Positions 10,961-19,852 of a stretch of DNA of 64,000 nt are shown piece after piece. The notes below the pieces were generated by a model, which saw only the letters and a list, made by a program, of their open reading frames with translations, did not search any database and was not told the DNA's origin. Within the stretch, counting starts at the first letter, position 1, and every line of letters starts with the position of its first letter. A program made the translations under genes and the position numbers. Source of the DNA: Yersinia rochesterensis (GTDB taxonomy: Bacteria > Pseudomonadota > Gammaproteobacteria > Enterobacterales > Enterobacteriaceae); contig NZ_CP032482.1 in the NCBI RefSeq assembly GCF_003600645.1, forward strand, positions 3,596,001 to 3,660,000. The letters run 5' to 3'.

Positions 10961-10991
10961 AATCTAAACCCTCCCCTTGGGGGAGGGTCAA
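10961..10991 (-). promoter_or_regulatory. CueR/MerR-type promoter-operator of cueP
   Basis: On the minus strand: -35 TTGACC, a 19-base spacer containing a dyad (CCCTCCCC with GGGGAGGG), then -10 TAGATT. The over-long 19-bp spacer and GC-rich dyad between the boxes are the hallmark of promoters activated by MerR-family metal sensors, and the layout resembles the copA promoter bound by CueR. Confidence 0.82.
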
Positions 10992-11054
10992 AGACAGATT
11001 TGAATAGAAAGGTAAACCATTGTATAGAAATGGATTTTTTTGATTTAAATCAAA

Positions 11055-11184
11055 TTAGAACCGTGATATTCCTCTCAAAACGGTTTCATTAATGTCCGGA
11101 TGCTGAGCAATATCTTCAATATTCTGTTCGATATGATCATGGTGTTGCTGCAACAGCTCTTTGACTTCTGCTTTATCTGAGCTT
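11055..11184 (-). pseudogene. gene remnant without start, upstream of cueP
   Basis: A minus-strand frame of about 43 codons ends at TAA (11055-11057) and reads SDKAEVKELLQQHHDHIEQN then IEDIAQHPDIN and VLRGISRF. It looks like a genuine C-terminal helix, but it has no start: at its 5' side it runs into an ERIC-like terminus at 11180-11203. It is probably the tail of a gene truncated when the repeat inserted or recombined. The family is not recognised. Confidence 0.35.
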
Positions 11185-11203
11185 GAAGTATGACGGGTAT
11201 ATA
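11180..11203. repeat. relic terminus of an ERIC-like element
   Basis: The sequence GCTTGAAGTATGACGGGTAT matches the outer end of Yersinia ERIC-like elements and resembles two other relics in this window (35615-35652, 45192-45232). Only one end is present. Confidence 0.5.
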
Positions 11204-11300
11204 ATAATAGTTGTAAAGCTACGGGATATGTAGGGAAAACCAGAGGATAATCATAACCCTAATGTAATAACGCAAAAAGCGACCACTTAGCCCGATTCTA

Positions 11301-11318
11301 CCACCCATTTCAGGGTGG
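11301..11318 (-). terminator. hairpin after the RND pump gene
   Basis: CCACCC, a 6-base loop and GGGTGG lie just past the stop of the pump gene, inside a larger imperfect dyad (TTAGC...GCTAA). There is no clear T run, so it may be a weak terminator or an mRNA-stabilising hairpin. Confidence 0.4.
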
Positions 11319-11334
11319 CAGACTGAGCTAATGA

Positions 11335-14300
11335 TTAATGCTGCGGATCAGTATCTGAAGGGTGTTTGCGCGATTTTGTCCATTCCCGTAACCGCTGAAT
11401 ATGCAGATACAGCGCCGGAATGAAGAAGATCCCTACGGCGGTGGCCATTAACATGCCACCAAACACGGTGATACCAATAATCTGACGGCTCATCGCGCCC
11501 GCGCCACTGGCGAAGACCAGCGGCATCACGCCGAGAATAAACGAAATTGCCGTCATCATCACCGCACGGAAACGCTGTTTGGCACCATCTTGTGCCGCCT
11601 GAGCAATACTCGCGCCCTCTTCCCGTCGGGCTTTTGAGAATTCGACAATCAATATCGCATTCTTGGCCGCCAACCCTATCAGCAATACCAATCCGATTTG
11701 CGCGTACACGTCATTGGCAAAGCCCATCGCTGACAACCCTGCCACCGCACCGCCCACCGCAAATATCACTGACAGAATGACCACCAGCGGGATACTCCAG
11801 CTTTCATACTGAGCAACCAAGAACAGGTAAGCGAACACTAACGCAGCCAGATAAATAAACACCACCTGACCGCCAGTTTGCTGCTCCTGCCATGACATCC
11901 CGCTCCAGCTATAGCTATAACCTTGCGGTAAATTCTGCGCCAATAGTGCTTCCATCGCCGCCATTGCCTGACCCGAACTGGCACCATCGGCCGCCGAACC
12001 ACTGATAGCAACTGAAGGGAACTGATTGAAATTACTGATAAAAGGAGCACCAACTGAAGGCGTCAGAGTCACCAGATTGGCCAAACTGACCAATGCGCCG
12101 TTATCACTACGCACATTCAAACTATTGATTTGGGCGGTGCGCTGACGGAAATCCATATCATTTTGTAATTGCACTCGGAACATGCGGTTATTTAAGGTGA
12201 AATCGCCGGCATTCATTCCCCCAAGAGAGGTCTGCAAGGTCTGGAAAATACGGCTGACCGGCACCTGTAATAATGCCGCACGATCTCGGTCAATACTCAG
12301 ATTGGTTTCTGGTACCGAAGCACTGAAGGTGGTAAATACACGGCTCAGTTTCGGGTCCTGATTAGCAGCAAAAATGATCCCCTGACTGACCTGTGCCAGT
12401 TCTTACGGTGTTTGCCCCAGGAGCGCCTGAATGCGCAAATCGAAGCCCGAAGCACTGCCCAAACCCGCAATCGCCGGTGGATTGACCGCCATGATCATCG
12501 CCGACGGAATCGCCGCCAAATTGGCCTGAATGTTCGCCAGAACCTGATTAATATGCGGGCGTTGCCCCCAAGGTTTAAGCATCACAATCGCAAAACCGGC
12601 ATTGGGTGAGTTATTGCCACTGAGCAAACTAAAACCGGTGATTTTTATCACATCTTCGACAGCATCATTGGCGGCCACCTGCTGATACATCTGGTCCATG
12701 ACTGTCTGAGTTCGGTTCAGAGAAGCCCCATCCGGCAATTGTAAGCTGACGAAGAAATAGCCCTGATCCTCCTCCGGCCAGAATGAGGTGGGCAGGCGGG
12801 TATAGCCCCACCAGGTGGCAAATCCCACCAACAACAGCGCGACAATACTGAATACTGCGCGGCTACTGATTTTCCCCGTCAATGTGACATAACCATCACG
12901 GGCGCTGTCCAGCCCATGGTTAATCCCGCCGAACACCCCGGTAGTCGACAATGTCCGGCGCTTAAGTAATACCGCGCACAGTGCCGGGCTTAAGGTTAAC
13001 GCATTGATACTGGACAAAATAACTGCCGCCGAGAGGGTGACCGCGAACTGCCGATACAGCTCACCGACAATGCCCGGTAAAATCGCAATGGGCACAAATA
13101 CCGCCATCAGCACCAACGTGGTGGCAATAATCGGCCCGGCAATCTGGCTCATCGCCTTCTTGGTTGCCTCTGCGGGTGTGAGATTCGGGTCAATCGATAA
13201 TAAGCGCTCGACGTTTTCGACCACCACAATGGCGTCATCCACCACAATGGTCAGCGCCAAAATTATGGCAAAAAGACTGAGGGTATTTGCCGAGTAACCA
13301 AAGACATACAGCACCGCAAAGGTGCCCAGCAGCGAAACCGGAATGGTGAGCGCGACAATAAAGGTCGCCCGCATACTTTGTAAAAACAGATACACCACCG
13401 CCAGCACCACAATGAGAGTCAAGGTCAGCGAAAGTGCAATTTCATGCAAGGTTGCCGTGACCGGTAAGGTGGAATCGTAGTTAATTTCATAGGTCAGATC
13501 CGGCGGGAAAGCCGCTGATAGCCGGGTCATTTCGTCACGCACACCATTGGCCACATCTAATGCATTAGCGCCGGGTACCGGATAGACCACTAAGAATGCC
13601 GATTCAGTCTGGTTTTGCGCCGCGCTGACTTGATAATTCTGCGCCCCCAGCGCTACGCGGGCAACATCACCCAGCCGAATCATACCGCCCTGTGGATTGC
13701 TACGAATAATGACATTAGCAAATTCCTGTGGGTCGGAAAGCCGCCCCTGCCCACTGATAGTCAGGGTTTGTTGTTGGTCGGGCAATGATGGCGACGAACC
13801 TATTTGCCCGGCAGCCGCCTGTACGTTCTGCTGTTGCAATGCTGCGATGATGTCTTGCACGCTAACATTCAGCGACTCCATGCGTTGTGGATTCAACCAA
13901 ACACGCATGCTGTAATCACGGGCACCGAACACCTGCACATCACCCACACCATTGATACGCGCAATAGCATCACGCAGCTGTATGCTGGTGTAGTTACTCA
14001 CAAACAGGGCATCATGAGTCTGTTTGGGTGAAAAGACACTCACTCCCAATAGTAGGTTAGAAGCGCGTTTGCGCACTGAAATGCCGTTTTCATTCACTTC
14101 AGCCGGGAGCTGGGCGCTCACCTGAGAAATGCGGTTTTGCACCTCAACTGCGGCCATATCCGGATCAGTGCCGCTGGCGAAAGTGATGCTCAGTTGATAG
14201 CTGCCGTTATTGCCACTGGTGGATTCCATATACAGCATATTGCTGACACCATTGACCTGAGCTTCCAGCGGGGAGGCAATAGCTTGCGCCACATCGCGGG

Positions 14301-14460
14301 CACTGGCCCCCGGATAAACCGCACTGACAGAGACAACCGGCGGGGTGATATCCGGATATTGCTCCACCGGAATCACATGCAATGACACCCAGCCAACAAT
14401 GGTTATCACCAATGCAATAACAATGGCGAATTTGGGGCGACGGATAAAGAAATGTAGCAT
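11335..14460 (-). pseudogene. RND multidrug efflux pump gene with an in-frame stop
   Basis: Read through, the frame gives 1041 residues, the usual length of AcrB/MexB-type inner-membrane proton-driven drug exporters. One TAA (12403-12405, codon 686) splits it. The first part (685 residues) holds the first six membrane helices, with FFIRRPKFAIVIALVITIVG at the N-terminus and the helix-4 aspartate pair LTIVVDDAIVVVENV, which relays protons. The rest (from codon 687, [10 protein letters not shown]) continues in the same frame without any shift and holds the remaining helices ([15 protein letters not shown], [13 protein letters not shown]). The context LLGQTP-stop-ELAQV suggests that Gln (CAA) became TAA. 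A downstream internal ATG at 12264 could restart, but half a pump should not function. The gene lies 12 bases after its adaptor gene. A sequencing error cannot be excluded. Confidence 0.87.
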
Positions 14461-14472
14461 CGGTCTTTCCCC

Positions 14473-15681
14473 TTAGTTCGCAGTCAGCGGTGGTGCAACA
14501 CTGGCGCTCACTGTCATGCCAGGCCGGACATGTTGTAGCCCTGACACAATGACTCGCTCGCCGACTTTCAACCCCTCTTTCACTTCATATTGCTGCTCAA
14601 ACTGCTCGCCGAGAGTGACAGGCCGCACTTCTACCTGATCTTTATCCGTTACCACCAATACAAAATGGCCCTGCTTATTCTGTTGCAATGCTGCAATCGG
14701 AATGGCCGCGACGGCTTTTGCTGTTTCGGCGGCCAGCGACACATTCACCACCCCGCCGGGCAGTAATAAATGCCGTGGGTTGTCAAAACGAGTTCGAATA
14801 GTCACAGTGCCGGTCTGTTTATCAATTTGATTATCAATAGATTCAAAGACGCCGCTTTCCGGATATTGCTTGCCATTCGCCAGTTGAATGCGAGGAGTAA
14901 AATGCTTAAATGCCAGTGCGCTGTTTTCACTCGCAGATCCGCCACTTGCTGCGGATAATTGATAGGTGGCGGTGATGTAATCTCTTTCATTAACAGCAAT
15001 AGCTACCCGAATAGGGTCGAGCTGCACAATACTGACCAGCGTACCACTGGCCGGGTTAATCAAACTGCCAACGTTAAAGCGGCTGTGACCAATTTGGCCG
15101 GTGATCGGGGCATAAATGCGAGTAAAACCGAGTTGTAATTGCTGAATTTGTAGGTTTGCTTGCGCCTGAGCCACCGCCGCCCGGCTGATATCCCGCTGCG
15201 CCTGTGCTTCATCGACTTCCGCCTGACTTACCGAGCGATTATTCCCCAAGCGCTGCAAGCGAGTGAGAGTCACCTGCGCATGGTTAGCGCTGGCGGTTGC
15301 GCTATCTAATTGCGCCTGTGCTTGAGTGACGGATGCTTGATGTAAGACCGGATCAATTTCATACAATAAATCCCCCTGCTTAACCATCTGCCCTTCGGTA
15401 AACAATCTGGCGGCAATAAACCCTTCTGTGCGGGTTGTTACATCCACGGCCTGAATGGCTTCCACCCGGCCGAGAAACTGCAACGCAGTATTTGGGGTAG
15501 CAGAGACCACTACCGCGACAGTCACCGCCGGTAAAGGTGCTGCTGCCACGGCGCTATGTGTGCTGATACCCAGCATTAACACAAAAGCATATATGGGTAG
15601 AGAAGATAGCCGAGCACATAGGATTCGCTGCGCGTTAACCATTATCGCGTTGCGAACCAAATTCAGTGTAGACATGGTCAT
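14473..15681 (-). CDS. periplasmic adaptor (membrane fusion) subunit of the RND pump
   Basis: 402 residues of the AcrA/MexA family, which bridges the RND pump and an outer-membrane channel. A hydrophobic segment near residues 28-47 ends in AVAAA and is the signal peptide or anchor. It is followed by the lipoyl half-motif (EGFIAARLFTEGQMVKQGDLL), a helical hairpin rich in Ala and Gln (residues about 115-185), the second lipoyl half (FTRIYAPITGQIGHS) and the beta-barrel and membrane-proximal domains to GERVIVSGLQHVRPGM. The gene is intact although its partner pump is not. Start at 15681 with AAGGA just upstream; an ATG two codons later is also possible. No outer-membrane channel gene is adjacent, so a TolC supplied elsewhere would be needed. 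Confidence 0.85.
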   Translation of the reverse strand: MTMSTLNLVRNAIMVNAQRILCARLSSLPIYAFVLMLGISTHSAVAAAPLPAVTVAVVVSATPNTALQFLGRVEAIQAVDVTTRTEGFIAARLFTEGQMVKQGDLLYEIDPVLHQASVTQAQAQLDSATASANHAQVTLTRLQRLGNNRSVSQAEVDEAQAQRDISRAAVAQAQANLQIQQLQLGFTRIYAPITGQIGHSRFNVGSLINPASGTLVSIVQLDPIRVAIAVNERDYITATYQLSAASGGSASENSALAFKHFTPRIQLANGKQYPESGVFESIDNQIDKQTGTVTIRTRFDNPRHLLLPGGVVNVSLAAETAKAVAAIPIAALQQNKQGHFVLVVTDKDQVEVRPVTLGEQFEQQYEVKEGLKVGERVIVSGLQHVRPGMTVSASVAPPLTAN

Positions 15682-16167
15682 TTATTCCTTACTCTCGGCG
15701 GGCAATTAGTGTGGGTACGGGGTAAATAAACTTAGCGTGATTAATAATAATCTTAAGTCACTTTAACGTCTTGCGGCAAAAATTCATATTGCAGACTAAA
15801 ACCTGAATAACAATCATTCTGGCGCTGTACAAACAATCCTCCCAGCGCTCAGCGAAACACTTGAGACTCATTGTCCATGAAGGATAGATAGTCAGTTTGG
15901 TTTTATTTCTATTCTTTTTTAATGAAAAAACCGCAGAAAAACATCATATTATTCTAAGCTAAAATAATAACTCGGCGGAGTTATACTAGTTTATATTATC
16001 TCAGCACTTTCACTTTCTGCTGATTAGACAGATATTCTCTCAGCGCACCCAGTCTATTTCTTTGTGAGGGAAGATGACAAATAGGGGTTGCCCATGGATG
16101 ACCCGAGTAATTAAGTGCAGCCAACACTGCTGCAATTTGAAAGATGATGGGTATAAGGGAATTCACT
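15682..16167. other. divergent control region between the efflux operon and the GGDEF-EAL gene
   Basis: 486 bases with no gene. An imperfect dyad at 15865-15893 (GACTCATTGTCC, 5 bases, GGATAGATAGTC; 8 of 12 pairs) could be an operator of a TetR-type repressor, as many RND operons have, but no regulator gene is adjacent. AAGGG, 8 bases before ATG at 16168, sets the start of the plus-strand gene rather than the in-frame ATG at 16144. Confidence 0.4.
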
Positions 16168-18777
16168 ATGACAAACTCCACCCCACCAGAAGCGGGGGCC
16201 AGAGGGGAAAATGTTTTCTTTGCCAAACGGGCTTTGCGGACTATGGTTTTGCTGGTTGGGGCAATCATTATTATTGCCGCCACGGGCATTATCTATCTTG
16301 CTGCACAATTAAATGAACAAGCCGAGTCCAATAGCCGTTTTCTGCTGGAAAAAGCATGGGAATCGCGCCAAAAATCGATCAAAACCAGAATAAAAGATAA
16401 TGCTTATTGGGGCGATGCCTATGAACACTTACATGTCACCGTCGATCCTGACTGGGCCTTTGTTAGCCAAAATCTGGGGCCATCACTTTATAAAGACTTT
16501 GGCTATGAAGGTGTTTTTGTCATTGATGGACAGGGGAAAACCCGTTATTCCGTCATCAATGGGCAGTTGGTGAATATCCGTCTACAAGACTGGCTCGATG
16601 AAGATATTACGCCGTTTATTGATTCGGTACGCCGTCAGGCCGAAAAACCAGAGGCCGCCACGAAAATCGTCAATGTGGCCGGGGTACCAGCCATTGTTGC
16701 TGCAGCGATATTAACTACCGGCAATGACCCACGGATTAAACCTGTGGCTGGCCCTCCGTCTGTTCTGGTCTTTATTAATATACTGACCCAAACCGAATTG
16801 AATATTTTGGGGGAAAATTATGGTATTCACCAACTTCGCACCGCCCGGGATAAAAAAGATGCGGCGTCCAGTCCCTCCCTTCAGTTATCGTCAACACAAT
16901 TACCTTCAAATCAATCATCATCAAAAGAATTAGCGGCAAATGACAACAGTGTAGTGACGCTGCACTGGAACCAAAATATGCCCGGCGCGCAACTACTCAA
17001 TATCTTACTGCCATTACTGGCGCTGATTGCTCTTATTCTCTGGCTGAGTGGCTGGTGGATTCTGCGGCGCGCGCTGTCGGAAGCGCACATTGCCGATGAA
17101 AATAAAGTGGCATTAATTGCCAGCGAAGAGCGCTTTCGTCATATGGCGGAAGCCGCCACCGATTGGCTATGGGAAACAGATGCCAACCTGCGCATCACCT
17201 ATCTCTCCCAGCGATTTTTCACTATTACCGGGCTTAGTGTCGAGCGCTGGCTGGGTCGTAATCTCGACTCATTGCTCAATTGTGACCATATTCCGCTGCG
17301 ATCCTGGCTGCAATACACGCATTTAACAGAGTCCCGCAATGAACTGCAATGCACCTATTTCTCCGCCAAAGGTGATAAGCGTATTTGCCGCGTTTATGCC
17401 AAACCCATCATCAAAAATGATGAAAACATTGGTTTTCGTGGCACCGTCTCTGACATCACCCAAGAGATAGAAGCACAGGAGAGAATTCAGCATCTTTCTC
17501 TGCATGACTCGCTGACCGGTTTACCCAACCGTATGAGAATGAAAGAATTTCTGGAAAGTAAGCTGCGTAATTTAACCGCTGCACCGCATCCGTTGGTGAT
17601 CCTCAATGTCGATTTGGATAAATTCAAGCCGGTTAACGATACCTTTGGCCATATTGCGGGTGACCAGGTGCTTCATCAGGTCTCTGAACGGCTGAGAAGT
17701 TGTTTGCGCGATCAGGATTTAGTCGCTCGCCAAGGGGGGGATGAATTCATTCTAATTATTACCGGGCTGTCTTCAATCAAAGAAATTGAAGACCTCTGCA
17801 CACGCGTTATTGACCGCATTGAAAGCCCATATGTCATTAATAATCAGGATATTTTTATCAGTGCCAGTATTGGTATTGCACTGGCACCACAGGACTCCAT
17901 GCAAGCCGAGGAGCTGTTGCGCTTTGCCGACATTGCCATGTATGAAGCCAAAAATAGTGGCCGCAACAGCTGGAGTTTTTATTCCAGTGAAATGAATGAC
18001 CGCCTAATGCAACGCAGCGAATTAGAGCGTTTCTTGCGCCAGGCGATTAAACACAATGAATTCAACCTTTATTATCAGCCGCGTTATCGCATTGCAGGGA
18101 CAAAACTTACCGGTGCCGAGGCGCTAGTGCGCTGGAATCACCCGGTGCTGGGGCTACTGATGCCAGATCAATTTATTGCTCTGGCAGAAGAAACCGGCCT
18201 GATCAGCGCCATCAGCGACTGGACGATGCTTCAAGCCTGTCAGGATGCAGCTACATGGCCCGCCTCACTCATTATTTCAGTCAATATTTCTGCCATTGAA
18301 TTCCGCAACCAACACCTGATCGAGCGAGTGCGACAAGTTTTGCGGCAGACCGGGTTACCGAGCCATCGACTGGAACTGGAAATCACTGAGCGGATAATGA
18401 TTGAAGATGCGGATGGTGCCTTTAAAACCATGACCGCATTGAAAGCCCTCGGCGTGCGTTTATCGATGGATGATTTTGGTACTGGATATTCTTCACTGAA
18501 TTATCTGCGCCGTTTCCCATTCGATGGTCTGAAAATTGATAAAAGTTTTATTGATGAATTAACGCAGTCCCATGAAGGGCAGTCAATTGTGGAGGGCATT
18601 ATTAACCTCGGCCACGCGCTGTCTATGACAGTGACCGCCGAGGGGGTTGAAACCACGGAACAACTTGAGCATCTGCAAGCATTAACCTGTGATGAAGCTC
18701 AAGGTTATCTTCTAGGTAAGCCAATGAAATTAAATGAATTATTAAATATTACGCATCAGGCCGATTACGATAAATAA
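16168..18777 (+). CDS. membrane CHASE4-PAS-GGDEF-EAL cyclic-di-GMP enzyme
   Basis: 869 residues. Order: a first membrane helix (about 25-45), a periplasmic CHASE4-like sensor (about 55-250, with ESRQKSIKTRIKDNAYWGD), a second helix (about 275-300), a PAS domain (about 320-435), GGDEF (about 445-605) and EAL (about 620-865). The diguanylate cyclase motif GGDEF is intact, with an RDQD inhibitory site five residues before it. The phosphodiesterase has EALVRW, DDFGTGYSSL, KIDKSFI and AEGVET, all expected for activity. It can therefore both make and break cyclic-di-GMP in principle; which dominates is unknown. Cyclic-di-GMP normally represses motility and promotes adhesion, and the window encodes a large adhesin and a flagellum. 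Start chosen at 16168 by its ribosome site; 16144 would add 8 residues. Confidence 0.88.
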   Translation: MTNSTPPEAGARGENVFFAKRALRTMVLLVGAIIIIAATGIIYLAAQLNEQAESNSRFLLEKAWESRQKSIKTRIKDNAYWGDAYEHLHVTVDPDWAFVSQNLGPSLYKDFGYEGVFVIDGQGKTRYSVINGQLVNIRLQDWLDEDITPFIDSVRRQAEKPEAATKIVNVAGVPAIVAAAILTTGNDPRIKPVAGPPSVLVFINILTQTELNILGENYGIHQLRTARDKKDAASSPSLQLSSTQLPSNQSSSKELAANDNSVVTLHWNQNMPGAQLLNILLPLLALIALILWLSGWWILRRALSEAHIADENKVALIASEERFRHMAEAATDWLWETDANLRITYLSQRFFTITGLSVERWLGRNLDSLLNCDHIPLRSWLQYTHLTESRNELQCTYFSAKGDKRICRVYAKPIIKNDENIGFRGTVSDITQEIEAQERIQHLSLHDSLTGLPNRMRMKEFLESKLRNLTAAPHPLVILNVDLDKFKPVNDTFGHIAGDQVLHQVSERLRSCLRDQDLVARQGGDEFILIITGLSSIKEIEDLCTRVIDRIESPYVINNQDIFISASIGIALAPQDSMQAEELLRFADIAMYEAKNSGRNSWSFYSSEMNDRLMQRSELERFLRQAIKHNEFNLYYQPRYRIAGTKLTGAEALVRWNHPVLGLLMPDQFIALAEETGLISAISDWTMLQACQDAATWPASLIISVNISAIEFRNQHLIERVRQVLRQTGLPSHRLELEITERIMIEDADGAFKTMTALKALGVRLSMDDFGTGYSSLNYLRRFPFDGLKIDKSFIDELTQSHEGQSIVEGIINLGHALSMTVTAEGVETTEQLEHLQALTCDEAQGYLLGKPMKLNELLNITHQADYDK

Positions 18778-18790
18778 AACATCAAGAAAA

Positions 18791-18833
18791 GCGGCTCAGT
18801 CTCTGGATGAATGACTCATAGAGGCTGAGCCGC
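18791..18833. terminator. bidirectional terminator between convergent genes
   Basis: GCGGCTCAG and CTGAGCCGC pair, extended by CTCT/AGAG across one mismatch, giving a stem of about 14 bp. It is flanked by A-rich sequence on the left and TTTTA on the right, between the stops of the GGDEF-EAL gene and the DUF3313 lipoprotein gene. Confidence 0.75.
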
Positions 18834-18840
18834 AGCAGTT

Positions 18841-19524
18841 TTACTGAGTGGGTTGGCTTTTCAGTTTGAAATTAACAATATCGTAGACCAATCCATCTAT
18901 TGTACTTTTTACTTGTTCCGCAGAAATTGGTACGCCGCTATTACTGATATCCTTACCATAAGCTTTGCGCACTACAACAATAACGGGTTTTCCGGTATTG
19001 GAATCAATAACCTGTAATTCCAAATAAAGCGCAGTATGCTGAGTGCGGTTACCGGTCGCCGCCATGGTTCCAGCAACAACAGCAGCTATGGGTATCATTT
19101 CATAAACTTCAAGATCTTTATCTTCAGCAGAAACCGCCGTAATGGCTCCCCGTACAATCAAGATATTCCGTTTCTTCGGTGAATTGACGAGCGGTAATTG
19201 CTGGCTAACAGCTTCTTTAAGTCTTTTATTCGCGTAAGCTAATATTTCATCTAATGTTTTCTGACTTACTCGCTGAGTTGGACTCGACTTTGGATAATAG
19301 ATCAATGGCGTGTAATAAATGCCAGTATATTTTTCAACATTAAAATCTGGGGAAACCCAACGCAATACTTTCTGGCCACTGGCAGACTCAGACTCTTGTA
19401 ACTTACTGTAATCAACAAGAAAACCAGAATACTGCGCACTAGTTGTAACCTTTGAGGAGCATCCTGCCACTAATATCCCGACGGCAAACAGCGCCGCTAT
19501 CTTATAACTGTTCAGAATAACCAT
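18841..19524 (-). CDS. DUF3313 family lipoprotein
   Basis: 227 residues with a lipoprotein signal: a hydrophobic run and the lipobox VAGC with the acylated cysteine at 22. The mature part reads SGFLVDYSKLQ and then LRWVSPDFN, characteristic of DUF3313 proteins, a family of unknown function anchored in the envelope. Residues 140-160 (MIPIAAVVAGTMAATG) form a small-residue hydrophobic stretch common in the family. AGGA is 8 bases before the start. It is transcribed alone, convergent to the GGDEF-EAL gene; nothing in the context reveals its job. Confidence 0.75.
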   Translation of the reverse strand: MVILNSYKIAALFAVGILVAGCSSKVTTSAQYSGFLVDYSKLQESESASGQKVLRWVSPDFNVEKYTGIYYTPLIYYPKSSPTQRVSQKTLDEILAYANKRLKEAVSQQLPLVNSPKKRNILIVRGAITAVSAEDKDLEVYEMIPIAAVVAGTMAATGNRTQHTALYLELQVIDSNTGKPVIVVVRKAYGKDISNSGVPISAEQVKSTIDGLVYDIVNFKLKSQPTQ

Positions 19525-19852
19525 TGTATTTTCCTATATGTTAATTAAGGAACTAAAAAACAGAAATGTAGAAAAATGCCGGGAAAGCAAAAGAATGAGA
19601 ATGTTCTCCATTTAAATATTAAACCATGGCAAAACATTTGCAGGATATAAATTAAAAAATTAAAATCCCCCGTAGAGGCCCATAATTAAATTTAATCTGG
19701 GAATAAAACCCTAACAGAAAAGAAAACTAATCGGATAAAAATTAAGACACCAAAGTATCCAGTTGATAAAGGCCATCCAGGAATGCGGAAACAAAACTCC
19801 CCGGCTACTGGACAAACCGTTGCAGCTCTGGCACAGCGCAGTCCGCCGATAA
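19525..19852. other. intergenic stretch downstream of hypF
   Basis: 328 bases. The left half is A-rich and contains the ribosome site of the lipoprotein gene. The right half (about 19743-19852) is GC-richer, like hypF, and may be decayed 3' sequence, but no frame stays open. No terminator hairpin for the hyp operon was recognised. Confidence 0.4.

Noticed and set aside
11335..12264. C-terminal part of the pump as a separate gene
   Set aside because: It is in the same frame as the upstream part and only a single TAA separates them; it begins in the middle of a pump domain.
19743..19852. Extension of hypF or a remnant gene past its stop
   Set aside because: All three minus-strand frames meet stops quickly and HypF already has its full usual length.
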